From: Zygnema cylindricum
Taxonomy: Eukaryota; Streptophyta; Zygnematophyceae; Zygnematales; Zygnemataceae
NCBI GenBank assembly: GCA_037447655.1
Contig: JBBHKE010002320.1
Location: 21,001-85,000 of the forward strand
DNA length: 64,000 nucleotides
Direction of reading: 5' to 3'
Shown here: positions 11,314 to 22,023 of the stretch, one piece after another
Numbering within the stretch: position 1 is the stretch's first letter
Layout: every line of letters begins with the position of its first letter
Position numbers and translations under genes: made by a program
Notes under the pieces: model-generated
Databases searched by the model: none
The model's input: the letters and a program-made list of their open reading frames with translations, nothing else
Told to the model about the DNA's origin: nothing

Positions 11314-14300
11314 TTAAAACTCGTTGCCGCTCATCCCTCCCTCGCTGAAAATGCTATCTTGCTGACTGTCGGCATCTTCAATATTTCGGAGGAATTCTCT
11401 TGCCCTTGGGCAAGGAGGTTCCACAACCTCTCCTTCGAAGTGGTTGCGATACTTGGTGATTATGTCTTGCAATTGATGTGTGAGCATGTCTTCTTCCCAC
11501 CGTCCGTCACGTAAAGACAGGCCACATTGAATCATTGCTTTTCGCGCGTAACTCATCCCGTTTTTGTCTCGCATCGCGTTAACCTCTCGGATAGAATCCC
11601 GTGCCAATTTTAGAAAAAATGCTTTACCCGGTCCCACCAATTTTCCGGACCATCCACGGCTCGAAGGTTTAGCCCATTGCCCGGTTTCAATTCCTTTCGC
11701 CTTCCAACTGTCCCATATACGGCTCCATACGTCCTTGATTTTAGAGATGACAAAAGAGTCCGCCGGTTGAACAAGGTGCGTAGCATTAGGTGGAAAATAG
11801 TGTAAAACGGTGTTTTTGGCCTCCAAGACTCGCTCTAACTCATCGGACGTATTATGACCTCCACAGTTATCCAAGAACATGATTTTCTGTCGTCCTTCCC
11901 AATCCCCTTGATAAGACCTTGTCTCTTCGAACCACTGTGGGAACACCGTTTTGTCGTTCCAACCCTTTGGACCGGTTCGGTAACAAACACCTAAAAAGAT
12001 AAAAAATAGACAAAAAAAAGAAAAAATTAACACTTTATTTTGCTTGCATAAATTTGCCTTATGGGGAAAGTAATCTACGTGTACCATAGGTAGCTTGTAA
12101 TAGAAGTCATTGTTTGAGATAAGAGAAGTTAGAGAGCTAATGAACGAAAATAACGTAAATTTGTAGTGGGAGAGAGAGGGAGGAGGTATAAGAGGGCGAA
12201 GCAAAGAGATATACATATAAGATTAGACACAAATATGAGATGGAGATAAATAGAGAGACCTTCATCAAAGACAAACATACATCAAAATAAAATGAAAACA
12301 TTAGATTTGTGAGAAAAAACTCACCCGGGACGGTGTCCGGTAAACCTTGTATCGGGTAACTCCTCCCACGATTTGCAAAAATTATCATCGGATTTTCGAT
12401 ACGAGCGTTCACCCCACCAGTTATTCGCACCATGAGAGTCATGGATTCACCTCCTCCCGCGACGTCGGCGTATTTCACCACATCATCCCCTCGAAATCCC
12501 AAAGTCTTTCCATTGTCGGTGTTGACGATCACGTGTGTTTCATCCATGTTTTCCACTAGGTCTTCGTTGAAAATTCCTAGTATACATGCAACGGCAAACC
12601 AAAACAAACAAATTTCATACTTTTTTAGTATATGTCGTTAAGTAGGGAATACAACGAAAACAAAACACATTTAAAAAAAAAAAACAATCATTATAAGATT
12701 TTCATAATGTAGAGTGACTCACCGGATTCAAACCCTCGCTTCAGCACGCCCATGTGGAAGGCCACGGTACGCTCAATGTATTCCTCTTTCTCGGGTGAGC
12801 ATTGTAGTTTACCCTTTTGTGCCCGTACAACGATGTTGTGCTTCTCTTGACACCTTTGCACCCACCTTTTATTTATTACCGGATGTATTTCGGACCCGTC
12901 CTTGTTGAACCATTCCGGTCCGTACTCTTTCCTCCGTTCTCTTATAATGTCCCTAGCGATGTCCCCGAGAATTGTGGTGGACATCTTCATACCCGCTTTT
13001 TTAAAACGTTCAAAATCGGAAAGTAACTCTTCGTGTATAACTGTCACCCAAGCGGCTTCCTTCCTTCCTCGTCCCGGCAAAGCCTTGGTAACCGCCACCG
13101 ATCTCCTCCCGAAACTAGAAGAAGAGAATGTCCGGGTTGTCTCTCGTATTCCGTCAAGCGTATTCCTCCTCTCTATCCACCATCGCTTGGCTTTTTGATA
13201 CTCTGTACACAATACACAATGTAAAAGATTAAATGATTTTCATTATGTGTCACTTCATTATTCACAATGGTAAGCAATATAGCAAATTAAAGTGACAGTA
13301 AAGAGATGGGGGAATATTTAGCGACGAAGTGCTACTCTCGTTGATTCAGCGAGGACAGAAAGTCGTCGTTAAATCAACGAATTGACAATTTTTTTCGTAA
13401 ACAACGTTGATACGTAGTCGTTTGCCTACCACCAATGAAAATTCGACAGTTCAGCAACGACCCTGTCTCGTCGTTAAACCGGGAATGAGAACTATCAAAC
13501 ACAATGCCGACATCAGCAAATCCAAAGGTAAAAGTTAAAGTATGGAAAAAATAAAAAAACAAACAAGACATTGGGATATGCAATGTAGGGTGAGGGAGAA
13601 ATCGGGATACCTCTTTGTCGAATGAAGGCCATGAAATTGACCTTCATCATCTCGCATCAACGACGCCTAATTCCTGCAAGCTCTCGCGTGAGATTATTAA
13701 TTAAGCGACGAACCTCTCTCATCGCTAATTCTTGAGCCTCGACCCGCCGATTAAGATTTTCAACTTCATTCCTCAATTGCTCCAATTCCGCCTGTGGAGG
13801 GGGCTCATCGACATGTGGGACCCTCGGAATTTCCCAAAGGTACGTACGCCTCACTTGCACATTTCGGAAGCGTTGTAAAACTGCACTTCGAGCCTCTAAA
13901 AATTCGTTTAACTCCGGAGTACGAGTTGCACGACGTAGAATGGTGAATAACCGTGGATCCCAAGGGTGATAATGCCGCACTAATTCCGGCACATCGATTT
14001 CAAATCCGATCGGTCGACGTACAATCGCCTGGTTGGCCTTTTCAGTGATTTTTTTTTTCTACGGACTCAGGGGAGTCCAGGCTACACAGGGGTGCAGTCA
14101 AATTGTCAGTTTGCCTTCTTGGGCAGCAGTGGTTGTGGCTTAAAGTGGGTTAGTTAAATACTATCTAGAGGCTTCCTGTATTCTGTGGTCCAATGGAGGA
14201 CACAGAATTGCAGAGCCTCCCCATAACGCCAATAGTTCGGCCACTCCTCGACCGGGATGTAGTTGGCCGCCGATGGTCGGAAGCCATCCATGGCCTCATC

Positions 14301-16955
14301 TTCGACGGGAGGCGGAAAAAACCAATCGGGTTCTTCCTCTCGAACGGGAACATCATGGTCGGCCGGAATTTGAGGTGGTTGTACCGCCACGATAGCTCTT
14401 TCGCGGTTAGGTGAAGGAGGAAAAGCAACGACCTCGTCTTCGTCTCCATATTCTTCCTCCATGCGCCTCTCCGAGCTCTCCGAAGATTGCTCGTCCGAGG
14501 TTGTCGGATCGTCTTCGTATTTCGTCACCGGAATGTCCGACGATTCGGTTTCTTCCGGCACTTCCCCCTCTTCCATAGGCTCTTCCCCGTCCTCTATAGG
14601 CTCGTCCGACGCGGTTCCCGAGGGGTCGTATTCTTCTTCTTCTTCCTTACCCTCTTCTACTTCGCGGACACCTTCTTCCTCGGCTCCAACCCCTTCATCC
14701 GGACCCCCCCCCCTCCGGCACACTTCTCCTTACTACCGTCTCCGTCCCCGTCCCTTCCCTCCCCACCGCCTTCGATTCCTCCATCGCCTCTATTTCGGCA
14801 CCCGATTCCTCCCCCTCCGTCAAAACCAACTCCATTCGAACCCTTTCCCCACCAACCTCCTCCGGTTCAACCCTATTCCCTAATACTCCTCTGGTTGCCC
14901 CCCTCTCTCAAACTACCACCTCCGCTCTGGGTATCTCATGCCCAATCGCATTCCTCCATGTGCCTCTCTGAGCTCTCCGAAGATTGCTCGTCCGAGGTTG
15001 TCAGATCTTCCTCGTATTTCGTCACCGGAATGTCCGACGATTCGGTTTCTTCCGGCACTTCCCCCTCTTCCGTAGGCTCTTCCCCGTCATCTATAGGCTC
15101 GTCCGACGCGGTTCATGAGGGGTCGTATTCTTCGTCTTCTTCCTTACCCCATTCTACTTCGCGGACACCTTCTTCCTCAGCTCCAACCCCTTCATCCGGA
15201 ACCCCCCCCTCCGGCACACTTCTCCTTACTACCCTTTCCGTCCCCGTCCCTTCCCTCCCCATCGCCTCCGATTCCTCCATCGCCTCTATTTCGGCACCCA
15301 ATTCCTCCCCCTCCGTCAAAACCAACTCCATTCCAACCCTTTCCCCACCACCCTCCTCCGGTTCAACCCTATTCCCTAATACTCCTCTGGCTGCCCCCCT
15401 CTCTCGAACTACCACCTCCGCTCTGGGTATCTCATGCCCAACCGCCTCCTCATCCAAACTTTGCCTTTCTTCCGCCCCCTCTATTTCCTTCTCCCTGACC
15501 AGTTCCGCCCCTTCCTCACGTTCTCTTTCAATATCCTCCCCCACCGCTATCTCCCTTTCTTCCCTAAACTGTTCTATAACCGCCACCCTTTCCCTCACTG
15601 AATTCTCCCCTCTAGGTATATGACCCCCTACATCGGTTTCATTTAGTCGTGGACGATATCGTCGCTGAATGGCAGAGCGAAGTCGTTTGAATGGTCGTCG
15701 GCCGCCCTCCATGGAGAAAAGAAACAATTGCTTCCCGGGAAACAAAGTAGTTACATAGTTAAGGGAGAAATAAACAACCTAAAAGCGGCACTTTTGGTTA
15801 GACCTTTACTTAGATCTCGGTGCTATAACAACGTAGACAATTATTCACCGACAGAAAATTTAACCGTTGGCCCTGCGAAGTTATAGAATTGACATCCAAG
15901 CGACGACACAATGTCGTCGAGCGTTCAAATATATTCGCGTTTCTTAACATGGAATCGACGAAACAACGTTGACGCCCGCGAATGATATTCAAGTATACCA
16001 GCGTTGGATTGACTGAACTGATGTCGTCGGTGGTTTAGTCGAAACGACGAACCACTGTCGTCCGTCATTCGCACTTTCGACCAAACGAGGAGTCATCATA
16101 CATTCAATGAATTTGTCGAACCCATCATTGAAGCGACGACACGATGTCGTCGCATACACCGCGACGAACCACTGTCGTCCGTCATTCGCACTTTCGACCA
16201 AACGAGGAGTCCTCATACATTAAATGAATTTGTCGAACCCATCATTGAAGCGACGACACGATGTCGTCGCATACACCGCGACGAACCACTGTCGTCCGTC
16301 ATTCGCACTTTCGACCAAACGAGGAGTCCTCATACATTCAATGAATTTGTCGAACCCATCATTGAAGCGACGACACGATGTCGTCGCATACACCGCGACA
16401 AAGAACCTTCGTCGCTAATACGCTGTCCCCACAAGGAAATCGTAGGACACGATGAAAGTAATACCAAAATATAACAAGACAATGCATACCAACCGACAAC
16501 ATAAATAAACACGCACTAATGGCGAGGCAATGACAAGTTAGGATGTAGATTGAGAAGGAAAGTAGGCGGTCCAACATATTACTTGTATTGTAGACTCCGG
16601 TAAAATGCTCGGGAAACTTCCTCAACGTCCTTGGAATGAGTTCTTTCTCCCCGTTATTTTCGCAATCCCTCAGCATCCAGTTTATAACTCGCAGCCGCGT
16701 TACCTTAGTCGACACATGTTGAACTTTCCTGTGAGGAACACGTCCTCTCGAATTGGCCGAGGACGGAAAAAACCCTTCCACAATGGCCGCCGGGTCAACC
16801 GAGGTTTCGACTTCCGCCTCACTCCCTTCCTCGTTCGGAAATGCGATTTCCTCGTCGACCCTTTCCATTTCTTCATCTTGTTCAGACTGAGCGTTGCGTG
16901 GATTGTTGATGTTATTGGCAGAGTTGGCTCCCCAAATTCTATTAAGGGTCCACAT
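11314..16955 (-). CDS. pogo/Tigger-like DDE transposase, four exons, intact
   Basis: Exons are 16955-16583, 13202-12723, 12576-12325 and 11990-11314. All introns are GT-AG (donors GTAATA, GTGAGT, GTGAGT) and the 1782 coding bases make exactly 593 residues plus stop. Exon 1 has an acidic stretch, then a helix-turn-helix region (about residues 82-140) that continues across the splice as NTKYQKAKRWWIERR. Exon 2 carries a second CENP-B-like DNA-binding region (GRGRKEAAWV to about residue 200). The catalytic core has Asp296 in ENMDETHV, Asp409 in FLDNCGGHN and Asp446 in LVQPADSF, a DD36D triad of the DDE_1 type used by pogo, Tigger and jerky proteins to cut and join element ends. FPPNATHLVQP is the usual signature before the last acid. 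No stop or frameshift breaks the gene, so it may still make protein. The very long intron 1 holds another ORF. A domesticated host gene is possible but the flanking repeats argue for a mobile element. Confidence 0.8.
13657..15712 (-). pseudogene. decayed acidic second ORF inside transposase intron 1
   Basis: Minus-strand coding remnants lie between transposase exons 1 and 2. The 5' part (start ATG at 15712, MEGGRRPFKRLR) is basic and then very Glu/Arg-rich, and stops at TGA 15115-15113. The next part (14723-14154) is acidic (Glu/Asp/Ser/Pro) and ends in an aromatic region containing WPNYWRYG. A third piece (about 14030-13657) has HYHPWDPRLF followed by a coiled-coil-like segment near ELEQLRNEVENLNRRVEAQE. 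They look like parts of one accessory protein. Three lesions are visible: a nonsense codon in the upstream repeat copy where the downstream copy has GGA, a one-base C-run difference, and an out-of-frame 497-bp duplication. Function is unknown; position in intron 1 recalls the En/Spm ORF1/ORF2 arrangement. Confidence 0.5.
14453..15450. repeat. 497-bp direct tandem duplication
   Basis: Two adjacent copies, about 14453-14949 and 14950-15450, are highly similar along their length (14461 aligns with 14958; after the C run 14721 aligns with 15217). Both start at TTCCTCCATG, a short shared word that may have mediated the duplication. Copies differ by scattered substitutions and by a homopolymer length change (C10 against C8 after A). 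Because 497 is not a multiple of three, the duplication breaks the reading frame at its junction. Confidence 0.85.
16035..16410 (+). repeat. 117-bp tandem repeat, about 3 copies, hairpin in each unit
   Basis: GAATTTGTCGAACCCATCAT occurs at 16109, 16226 and 16343, a period of 117. Each unit contains GCGACGACACGATGTCGTCGC, a near-perfect palindrome, and a shared CACTGTCGTCCGTCATTCGC segment. A single diverged half-unit with the same stem (CGACGACACAATGTCGTCG) stands at 15900. The array lies within intron 1 of the transposase, just downstream of exon 1. Confidence 0.9.
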
Positions 16956-16959
16956 AATT

Positions 16960-18868
16960 TCAAAACCTTAATATCACCTAAAAAATTAGAAATAATAGCT
17001 GCTGCAAAGGAAGAAGATGGCAACCCAAGCAAATGAGGAAGAAGTGGTGATAGTGTCGACTTCATTATCACAAATTCATTTATATAATACACGTGATGCA
17101 ACCGAAAGTGAATTTTCGCGGTAAAAATGGAGGGATTTGCCATTTTAAAAATTTCGTTAAAAATTCAAATTTTGAACTTTATTATGCCTTTCAATTTTTA
17201 AATATTTAAAAACGCGGGAATAGAAGCGGGATTACGTAAAAAATGTTTCGATTTGGCAAAACATTTCAAAACTGACGTCGTCGATGAAATGTTTTCAGCG
17301 CCATGGAAAGTCCTCCAGCTTACAGTGCGTACGGCAAAAAGATGATGGAAAAAAATGCGGCGTCGCAACCCCGAAAAACGGTTGTTCTAACGTCACGTAC
17401 GAAAACTGACCAACTTTAGGAATGCGTGGATAGTAAACATGCCACGTATTTTCGGCAACAGCCAATGATGATCTTCCAACGAAGACTCATCATCTTTCAT
17501 CGGCGTATTACCGCCAATTAGAATTAACATGTATCCTAATAAGTGGTTTTTCTTCGTTATACATTCAATTAGAATTAACAGTGATACTAATAAGAGGCTT
17601 GTTCGACGTCTGATCTAAGTAAACGTATCGTTAATACACTCATGTCCCAATATTACAATACATTAATTCTAATAAAGCAAGCCGGCCGGCACCTTATTAA
17701 GGTTAAGGGTCCATATTTAAAGTCATACAACGCTCGTTCTCACCGCGTACGACAACGATATTTAAATCAATCGTTGGGTTCAATGTAAGTTATGTGAAAC
17801 GAACGTAAACATGGAATGCTGGTTGCTATAGTTGCGTTCTACACACAATAACAAACTGAAATGATTGAACGTATTATAGTTGTACGGTTACAGAACGTTA
17901 TGAGATAATTGCGTTTTACAACCCCGAAGCATAGAATCAACTATATGACGGGACAATGTACGATTCGTCCTATGTTGTCCTCGCACCTATTTTACTGTAA
18001 TCATATTCACCGCGTGCGAAACAAACGCTTATTAGAGTCACGAATGAACTTAAGTGAAAGTACACATACCCGTACATTTCGACTGTTTTTACTCGTACCT
18101 ATTTTAGTGTATAATCATGCACGGTGTAATGATTATGTATTCGCAAACCCAAAATAGAATTATGGATTTTTACAATGGAAGGACGCCACGTCGTACGGAT
18201 TGTCAGATTTTGTACTTCTACCTATTTTACCGTATATGCTACGACGGCGGATCCTGTATACCCAAATCAGCGTTATGGAGAAATTACAATAAAACTTTTT
18301 TTTGAAAATGGTATTGATACACAAATTAGCGTAAATGACACTAATTCATAATATACACTAATAATTTCTATACGCTAATAACGATTCACGGTGTACTGTA
18401 CTGTAGTACCACGTGGCTAATAGTCCACGTGTGACTGTGTGAGCTCAAAACTGTCCTGTAGGGTTTTCAAAGTTTCGTAACCTTCTGGCCAGTTTTGTCT
18501 TTTTGTAGCGAAATCAGAGTTCACGACTTCACGCTGACTTTCTCATGTAGCGGCATCGTATCAGTTTTTCACAAATCCGGGTGTTCTTTCAACCATAAAC
18601 TGCAGAACTCATATAAGCAGTTGAACGCACGGTTAACTCCAAGACCTTGGGAACCAATAGGAAATCGATATAACACGGAATGACGCTCGCCGTTCAGTGT
18701 CACAACAAACCGAACGGCGAAACATGGAGACGAAGTTGTGACGGGATTACGACAGATTTTCGCGGCCAATTTTGGCTGCTGCCCATCACATGACATTCTC
18801 GCGAGGTGGACCTTTTCTAAGCGCGCGTCCACGCGGCAGTTAATCAATGGTCAATTTTTGCTCCAGAC
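16960..18868. other. gene-free DNA with one MITE end
   Basis: No exon is recognised. Two similar stretches near 17518 and 17570 share ATTAGAATTAACA followed by CTAATAAG. A right-hand end of the CACCGTGAATCG family (TACGCTAATAACGATTCACGGTG) finishes at 18393 before TA; its left partner is not evident. Two G-box palindromes (CACGTG) stand near 18410 and 18428. Confidence 0.5.
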
Positions 18869-18870
18869 TA

Positions 18871-20700
18871 CACCGTGTATCACTATTAGGGTACTTTCGC
18901 ATGTAACCGAAACTTAGTCTTGTTACTTTGTTTTTTAGCGAAGATTAGAGCATTCGGATGTAAACGCAAATAACTTGTCACTTAAAAAAGTGACTTACGT
19001 AGACGTGTACGAAACAATGTGATAGATGAAGTGGTACACAAAATGAGGCGAAACTTCCACTCGGCTTCAATTTTAGGCATTTCTACGCACGCTGTACAAT
19101 TTGCGTGACTTTGTAACATTGTCGACGTGTCGAAATCCTAAAATACCTTTCGCTATCGCACAGAAATGCGTTTTCGTTTTTCGTCTTCCCACTTGCCGAC
19201 AGGTGGCCAATATTTTTCCTACACCTTATGTGTGAAGACACGTGTGTTTGAGAGAGATGGAAATCAGCGCACGAAAAACAGTACGCACAGGCTGGAAACG
19301 TGGAGTGTGTTTTTTTTTTGTACTCCGCGCACAAAAATTGTAAAAAATTCCAGACACGTGCGACAGCGTCTGCCTATTCACTCACCTTTTTGGACTTTAT
19401 TTCAAATCACCTCGATGTAAAGTTTGAACATGTGCTGAAAGGACGCGAAAGTGGGTCGAAATGCGCTAGACGACAAATTGCATCACGCTAGACGAAAAAA
19501 TACTGCACGCATAAAGTTTCAAGGTAACACAACTTGTACGGTGGTAATTTCTATTTTTTGGTACGGCTGCGGATTTTCTCGTTTTCTTCTAAGTTATGGA
19601 GGAAAACGACAGAAAATAACTGTAACTTTAGCACATGCGAAAATACCCTCAGCATGGGAGTGACAATGTCACGAAGATATGGCACACTATTTTCAGAGTG
19701 ACCGTTTCTCACGTAAATTTCGAGTGCTCGGAATCTCAGGGCATCGCAATCCGTACAATCGTACGAAAAACAGGAGAAAAACGTTTGTCCGAAGGTCGGT
19801 GCGAAACTGCCAATCCGAGAATCCCGAAAGCCCATTCGCGGGAACTTCTGGGGAGAGCAAAAAGGTCAAAAGTCAAAAGTCAAAGTCAAAGTCAAAAATC
19901 AAAGATCAAATATTTTTGATTCGTTGTAGCCGTACCGCCACGAGGCGCCCGCCGGCGGTTTCTCGCAAAAAATTGTAGTACTCTTTCGTGTGAAAACCGT
20001 ACAAATGTACGACAGTCATTTGATACTTCTCGGTAGATTGACATGAGCATTTTCATTAGAGCTACTAGCAGTACCAAATTACAGTGGACGATGGACAAAA
20101 AAACGAAAAAACGAAAAAACGAAAAAGCGAAAAAACGATGGACACTTCCTCAGAAACATATTATATATAACTGATGCAGTCAGAAACCCTTTTTTAGCAT
20201 TTTTTGAAGCCTTTTTTTCAGTTTTAAAACTTTTTTTAGCAGCTTTTAGGGTTTCATCAAATTAATTTTATCAATTTTTACTTCCCCCCCACCTCTCGTA
20301 AAAAAAATAAATAAATAAATAAATACACTCCTTTTTACATCAATGCAAAACCAGGTTTAAAAAAAAAAATGAATCATATAACAAAGGAGACACGTAGAAA
20401 AAATTGTTGAATATTAAATCCAGGAACCGTTTTTTTACACAAAGGTAAAAAGAAACAAATGTTTAACCTAATAAAAAAGAAAAAAAAAAAGTTTTTCAGG
20501 TATTATACGACTGTATCCTCCACCTGTTTCTACAGTCTCAACAATTCTCCTGAAATAATTAAAAATAAATTATGCCCAAAAAGCACAACTGATAAAATAA
20601 ATTTCCTACGCTTTCGGCGAACAAAAAAAATAAAAATAAAATTAGTCCCAATGACCAAAAATCCCAGAAAAAATATGCCGAATTGCTTAAAAATAAGCTT
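18871..20700. other. repeat debris, no gene
   Basis: A MITE left end (CACCGTGTATCACTATTAGG) starts at 18871 after TA. Between about 19170 and 19660 lies one copy of a dispersed repeat described separately. At 19860-19918 GTCAAA is iterated, so the complement is a run of TTGAC W-box cores. At 20097-20137 ACGAAAAA is iterated, and at 20305-20325 AAAT is iterated. None of the open frames looks like a protein. Confidence 0.5.
19170..19660 (+). repeat. dispersed repeat, copy 1
   Basis: Shared landmarks with the copy at 53915-54130 (inverted) are CACAAAAATTGT, CGTGCGACA, TCTGCCTATT, AATCACCTCG, AAGTTTGAA and GCGAAAGTGGGTC, in the same order. The part from 19450 onward (AAGTGGGTCGAAA, AGACGACAAATT, GAAAACGACAGAAAA) is also found, in the same order, at about 24700-24860. 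No element ends were identified. The similarity is at the DNA level and I do not propose a protein. Confidence 0.65.
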
Positions 20701-20980
20701 TCTAAGCCTGAGTCCAAAAGAAAAAAAAATTATTATAAATGACCCGAATTCTCAAAATCCTGAAAACCCGCGACACATTATTCTATTCACATTTCCAGGT
20801 CATGGAATTCATGACATTGCCTCCCTCCCATTCCTCACTCCTCCTCCCTCATCCCTCCTCCTCCCTCCTCCCCTCTCCTCTTCTCTCCTCTTCCTCTCTC
20901 CTCTCCCTCCCTCCTCCTCCTCGGTGTCATTCCTCCACTCCCTCTTTCCCGCTTCCCTCCTCCGTCCTCCTCTCGACCAA

Positions 20981-21663
20981 TCAGAAGGCCGCCAGCACCA
21001 TCCAGGCCAGCGCCAATCCACTTGCCAGCTGGACCACAGCCTTGGGAGCCGCCACGTAGACACCTGCACAATCAAATCCAGAATCAATACCGACCAAACT
21101 CTCTCCCTCTCCCTCTCTCCCTCTCTCTCTCCCTCTCCCTCTCCCTCTCCCTCTTTCTCTTCCCTTTCTCCCTCCCATCGTATTCCCTGAATTCACCCTA
21201 TCATCTCCTTTCCTCTCTCTCTCCCCTTCCCATCCCTCTCATTCCCTCCCTTCAATTTCCCACCATCCCCTCTCTCCCTCTCTCCCTCCCCCCCCCTCCC
21301 TCTCCCCCTCCCCTCCATCCCCTCTCTCCCTCCCTCTCCCTCCCTCTCCCTCCCCCCCTCACCGGCGCTTGGCGGCGGCGGCGGGTACGCCAGCACCGCG
21401 GCCACGGTGGGGGGGGCGAACGCCAGGGGGGGGGGAGGGGGTGACGTCATCTCCTCGTTGTCCTCATCCGGGGAAGGCGCCACTGCGTCAGAGGGCGAGG
21501 GCGAATCTGAGGGAGATTCGACGGGAGGCTCGACGGGGGAGAGGGAGGGAGACTCTACGGGGGGGAGGGAAGGAGACCCAGCTGGCCCTTGAGCGAGGGA
21601 GAGGGAGGCGAAGAGGAGGAAGGCGAAGGCCATGGGGAAGAAGAGAGATCGGAAAGAGGCCAT
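20981..21663 (-). CDS. classical GPI-anchored arabinogalactan protein (AGP)
   Basis: Exons 21663-21363 and 21063-20981 join in frame (donor GTGAGG, acceptor TTGTGCAG) to give 127 residues. The start MASFRSLFFPMAFAFLLFAS is a secretion signal ending near SLAQ. The middle is Pro/Ser/Ala-rich with many SP, AP and short PPPPP motifs, where plants hydroxylate proline and attach arabinogalactan or arabinan chains. The C-terminal exon (VQLASGLALAWMVLAAF) is a hydrophobic GPI-anchor signal. Signal peptide, glycomodule and GPI tail in 127 residues is the classical AGP plan; such proteins sit on the outer face of the plasma membrane and in the wall. The intron falls exactly before the GPI signal. The 299-base intron is almost all purine on the sense strand. 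The promoter is described separately. Identification of the class is strong; the individual member is not assigned. Confidence 0.85.
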
Positions 21664-21812
21664 GGTGGAGGGAGGTCTGAGAGAGGGTAGAGAGGAACGA
21701 GAGGGAGAAGAGGGAAAGAGAGAGAGAGAGTGAGAGTGAGAGGAGAGTGGTAGTAATGAGAGAGTGAGAGAACGAGGGAGGGAGACGACGAGGGAATTGT
21801 GCGAGAGAGTTG

Positions 21813-21815
<3 letters not shown>

Positions 21816-21901
<86 letters not shown>
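21816..21901. repeat. (GA)43 microsatellite in the AGP leader
   Basis: About 86 bases of uninterrupted GA on the plus strand, therefore CT in the sense of the AGP transcript. It falls between the TATA box and the start codon, in the predicted 5'UTR. CT-rich leaders next to TATA boxes are common in plant genes. Confidence 0.9.
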
Positions 21902-21902
<1 letters not shown>

Positions 21903-21931
21903 TGATGAGAAACAGCGGGAGGTTGCGAGCT

Positions 21932-21939
21932 CTATATAG
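21932..21939 (-). promoter_or_regulatory. TATA box of the AGP gene
   Basis: CTATATAG stands about 270 bases upstream of the AGP start codon. With the usual spacing of about 30 bases, transcription would begin near 21905, immediately before the CT repeat. A CAAT-like word (CCAATTG) lies just upstream at 21960-21966. Confidence 0.6.
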
Positions 21940-21998
21940 GAGGGTTGGCGGGAAGCGCGACAATTGGCTGCCGCGAGGTACGGCCGACCGTAGCCGCC

Positions 21999-22023
21999 GT
22001 GACGTGACGTGACGTGACGTGAC
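21999..22023. promoter_or_regulatory. tandem GTGAC array (TGACGT sites) upstream of AGP
   Basis: GTGAC is repeated six times without interruption across about 28 bases (21999-22028), creating five overlapping TGACGTG words. TGACG is the core recognised by TGA-class bZIP factors (as-1 element), and GACGTG/CACGTC is also read by other bZIPs. It stands about 60 bases upstream of the TATA box, a position suited to a proximal promoter element. Whether the array is functional or a chance microsatellite is not shown by the sequence. Confidence 0.5.

Larger units (their letters stand above)
9960..17290 (-). mobile_element. probable autonomous DNA transposon (pogo/Tigger-like), ends not defined
   Basis: This block holds an uninterrupted spliced DDE transposase, a second decayed acidic ORF inside its first intron, and two tandem-repeat arrays. 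The short word AGCGACGA or its complement TCGTCGCT recurs from about 9961 to 16416 (for example 9961, 10932, 10953, 13321, 16407), with a weaker GTCGTCGA near 17277. Clustered short direct and inverted words near the ends are typical of subterminal transposase-binding regions in plant elements such as En/Spm. I could not find convincing terminal inverted repeats or a target duplication, so the limits given are the limits of the shared words, not proven ends. Confidence 0.5.

Noticed and set aside
14487-15623. Long plus-strand open frame rich in Ser, Pro and Arg
   Set aside because: It is the antisense shadow of the Glu/Asp-rich minus-strand coding remnant and of its tandem duplication; no motif supports it.
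18560-18850. Possible exon with a TTAACTCCAAGACCTTGGGA segment
   Set aside because: Short open frames on both strands without a family match or usable splice sites; I could not support a gene.
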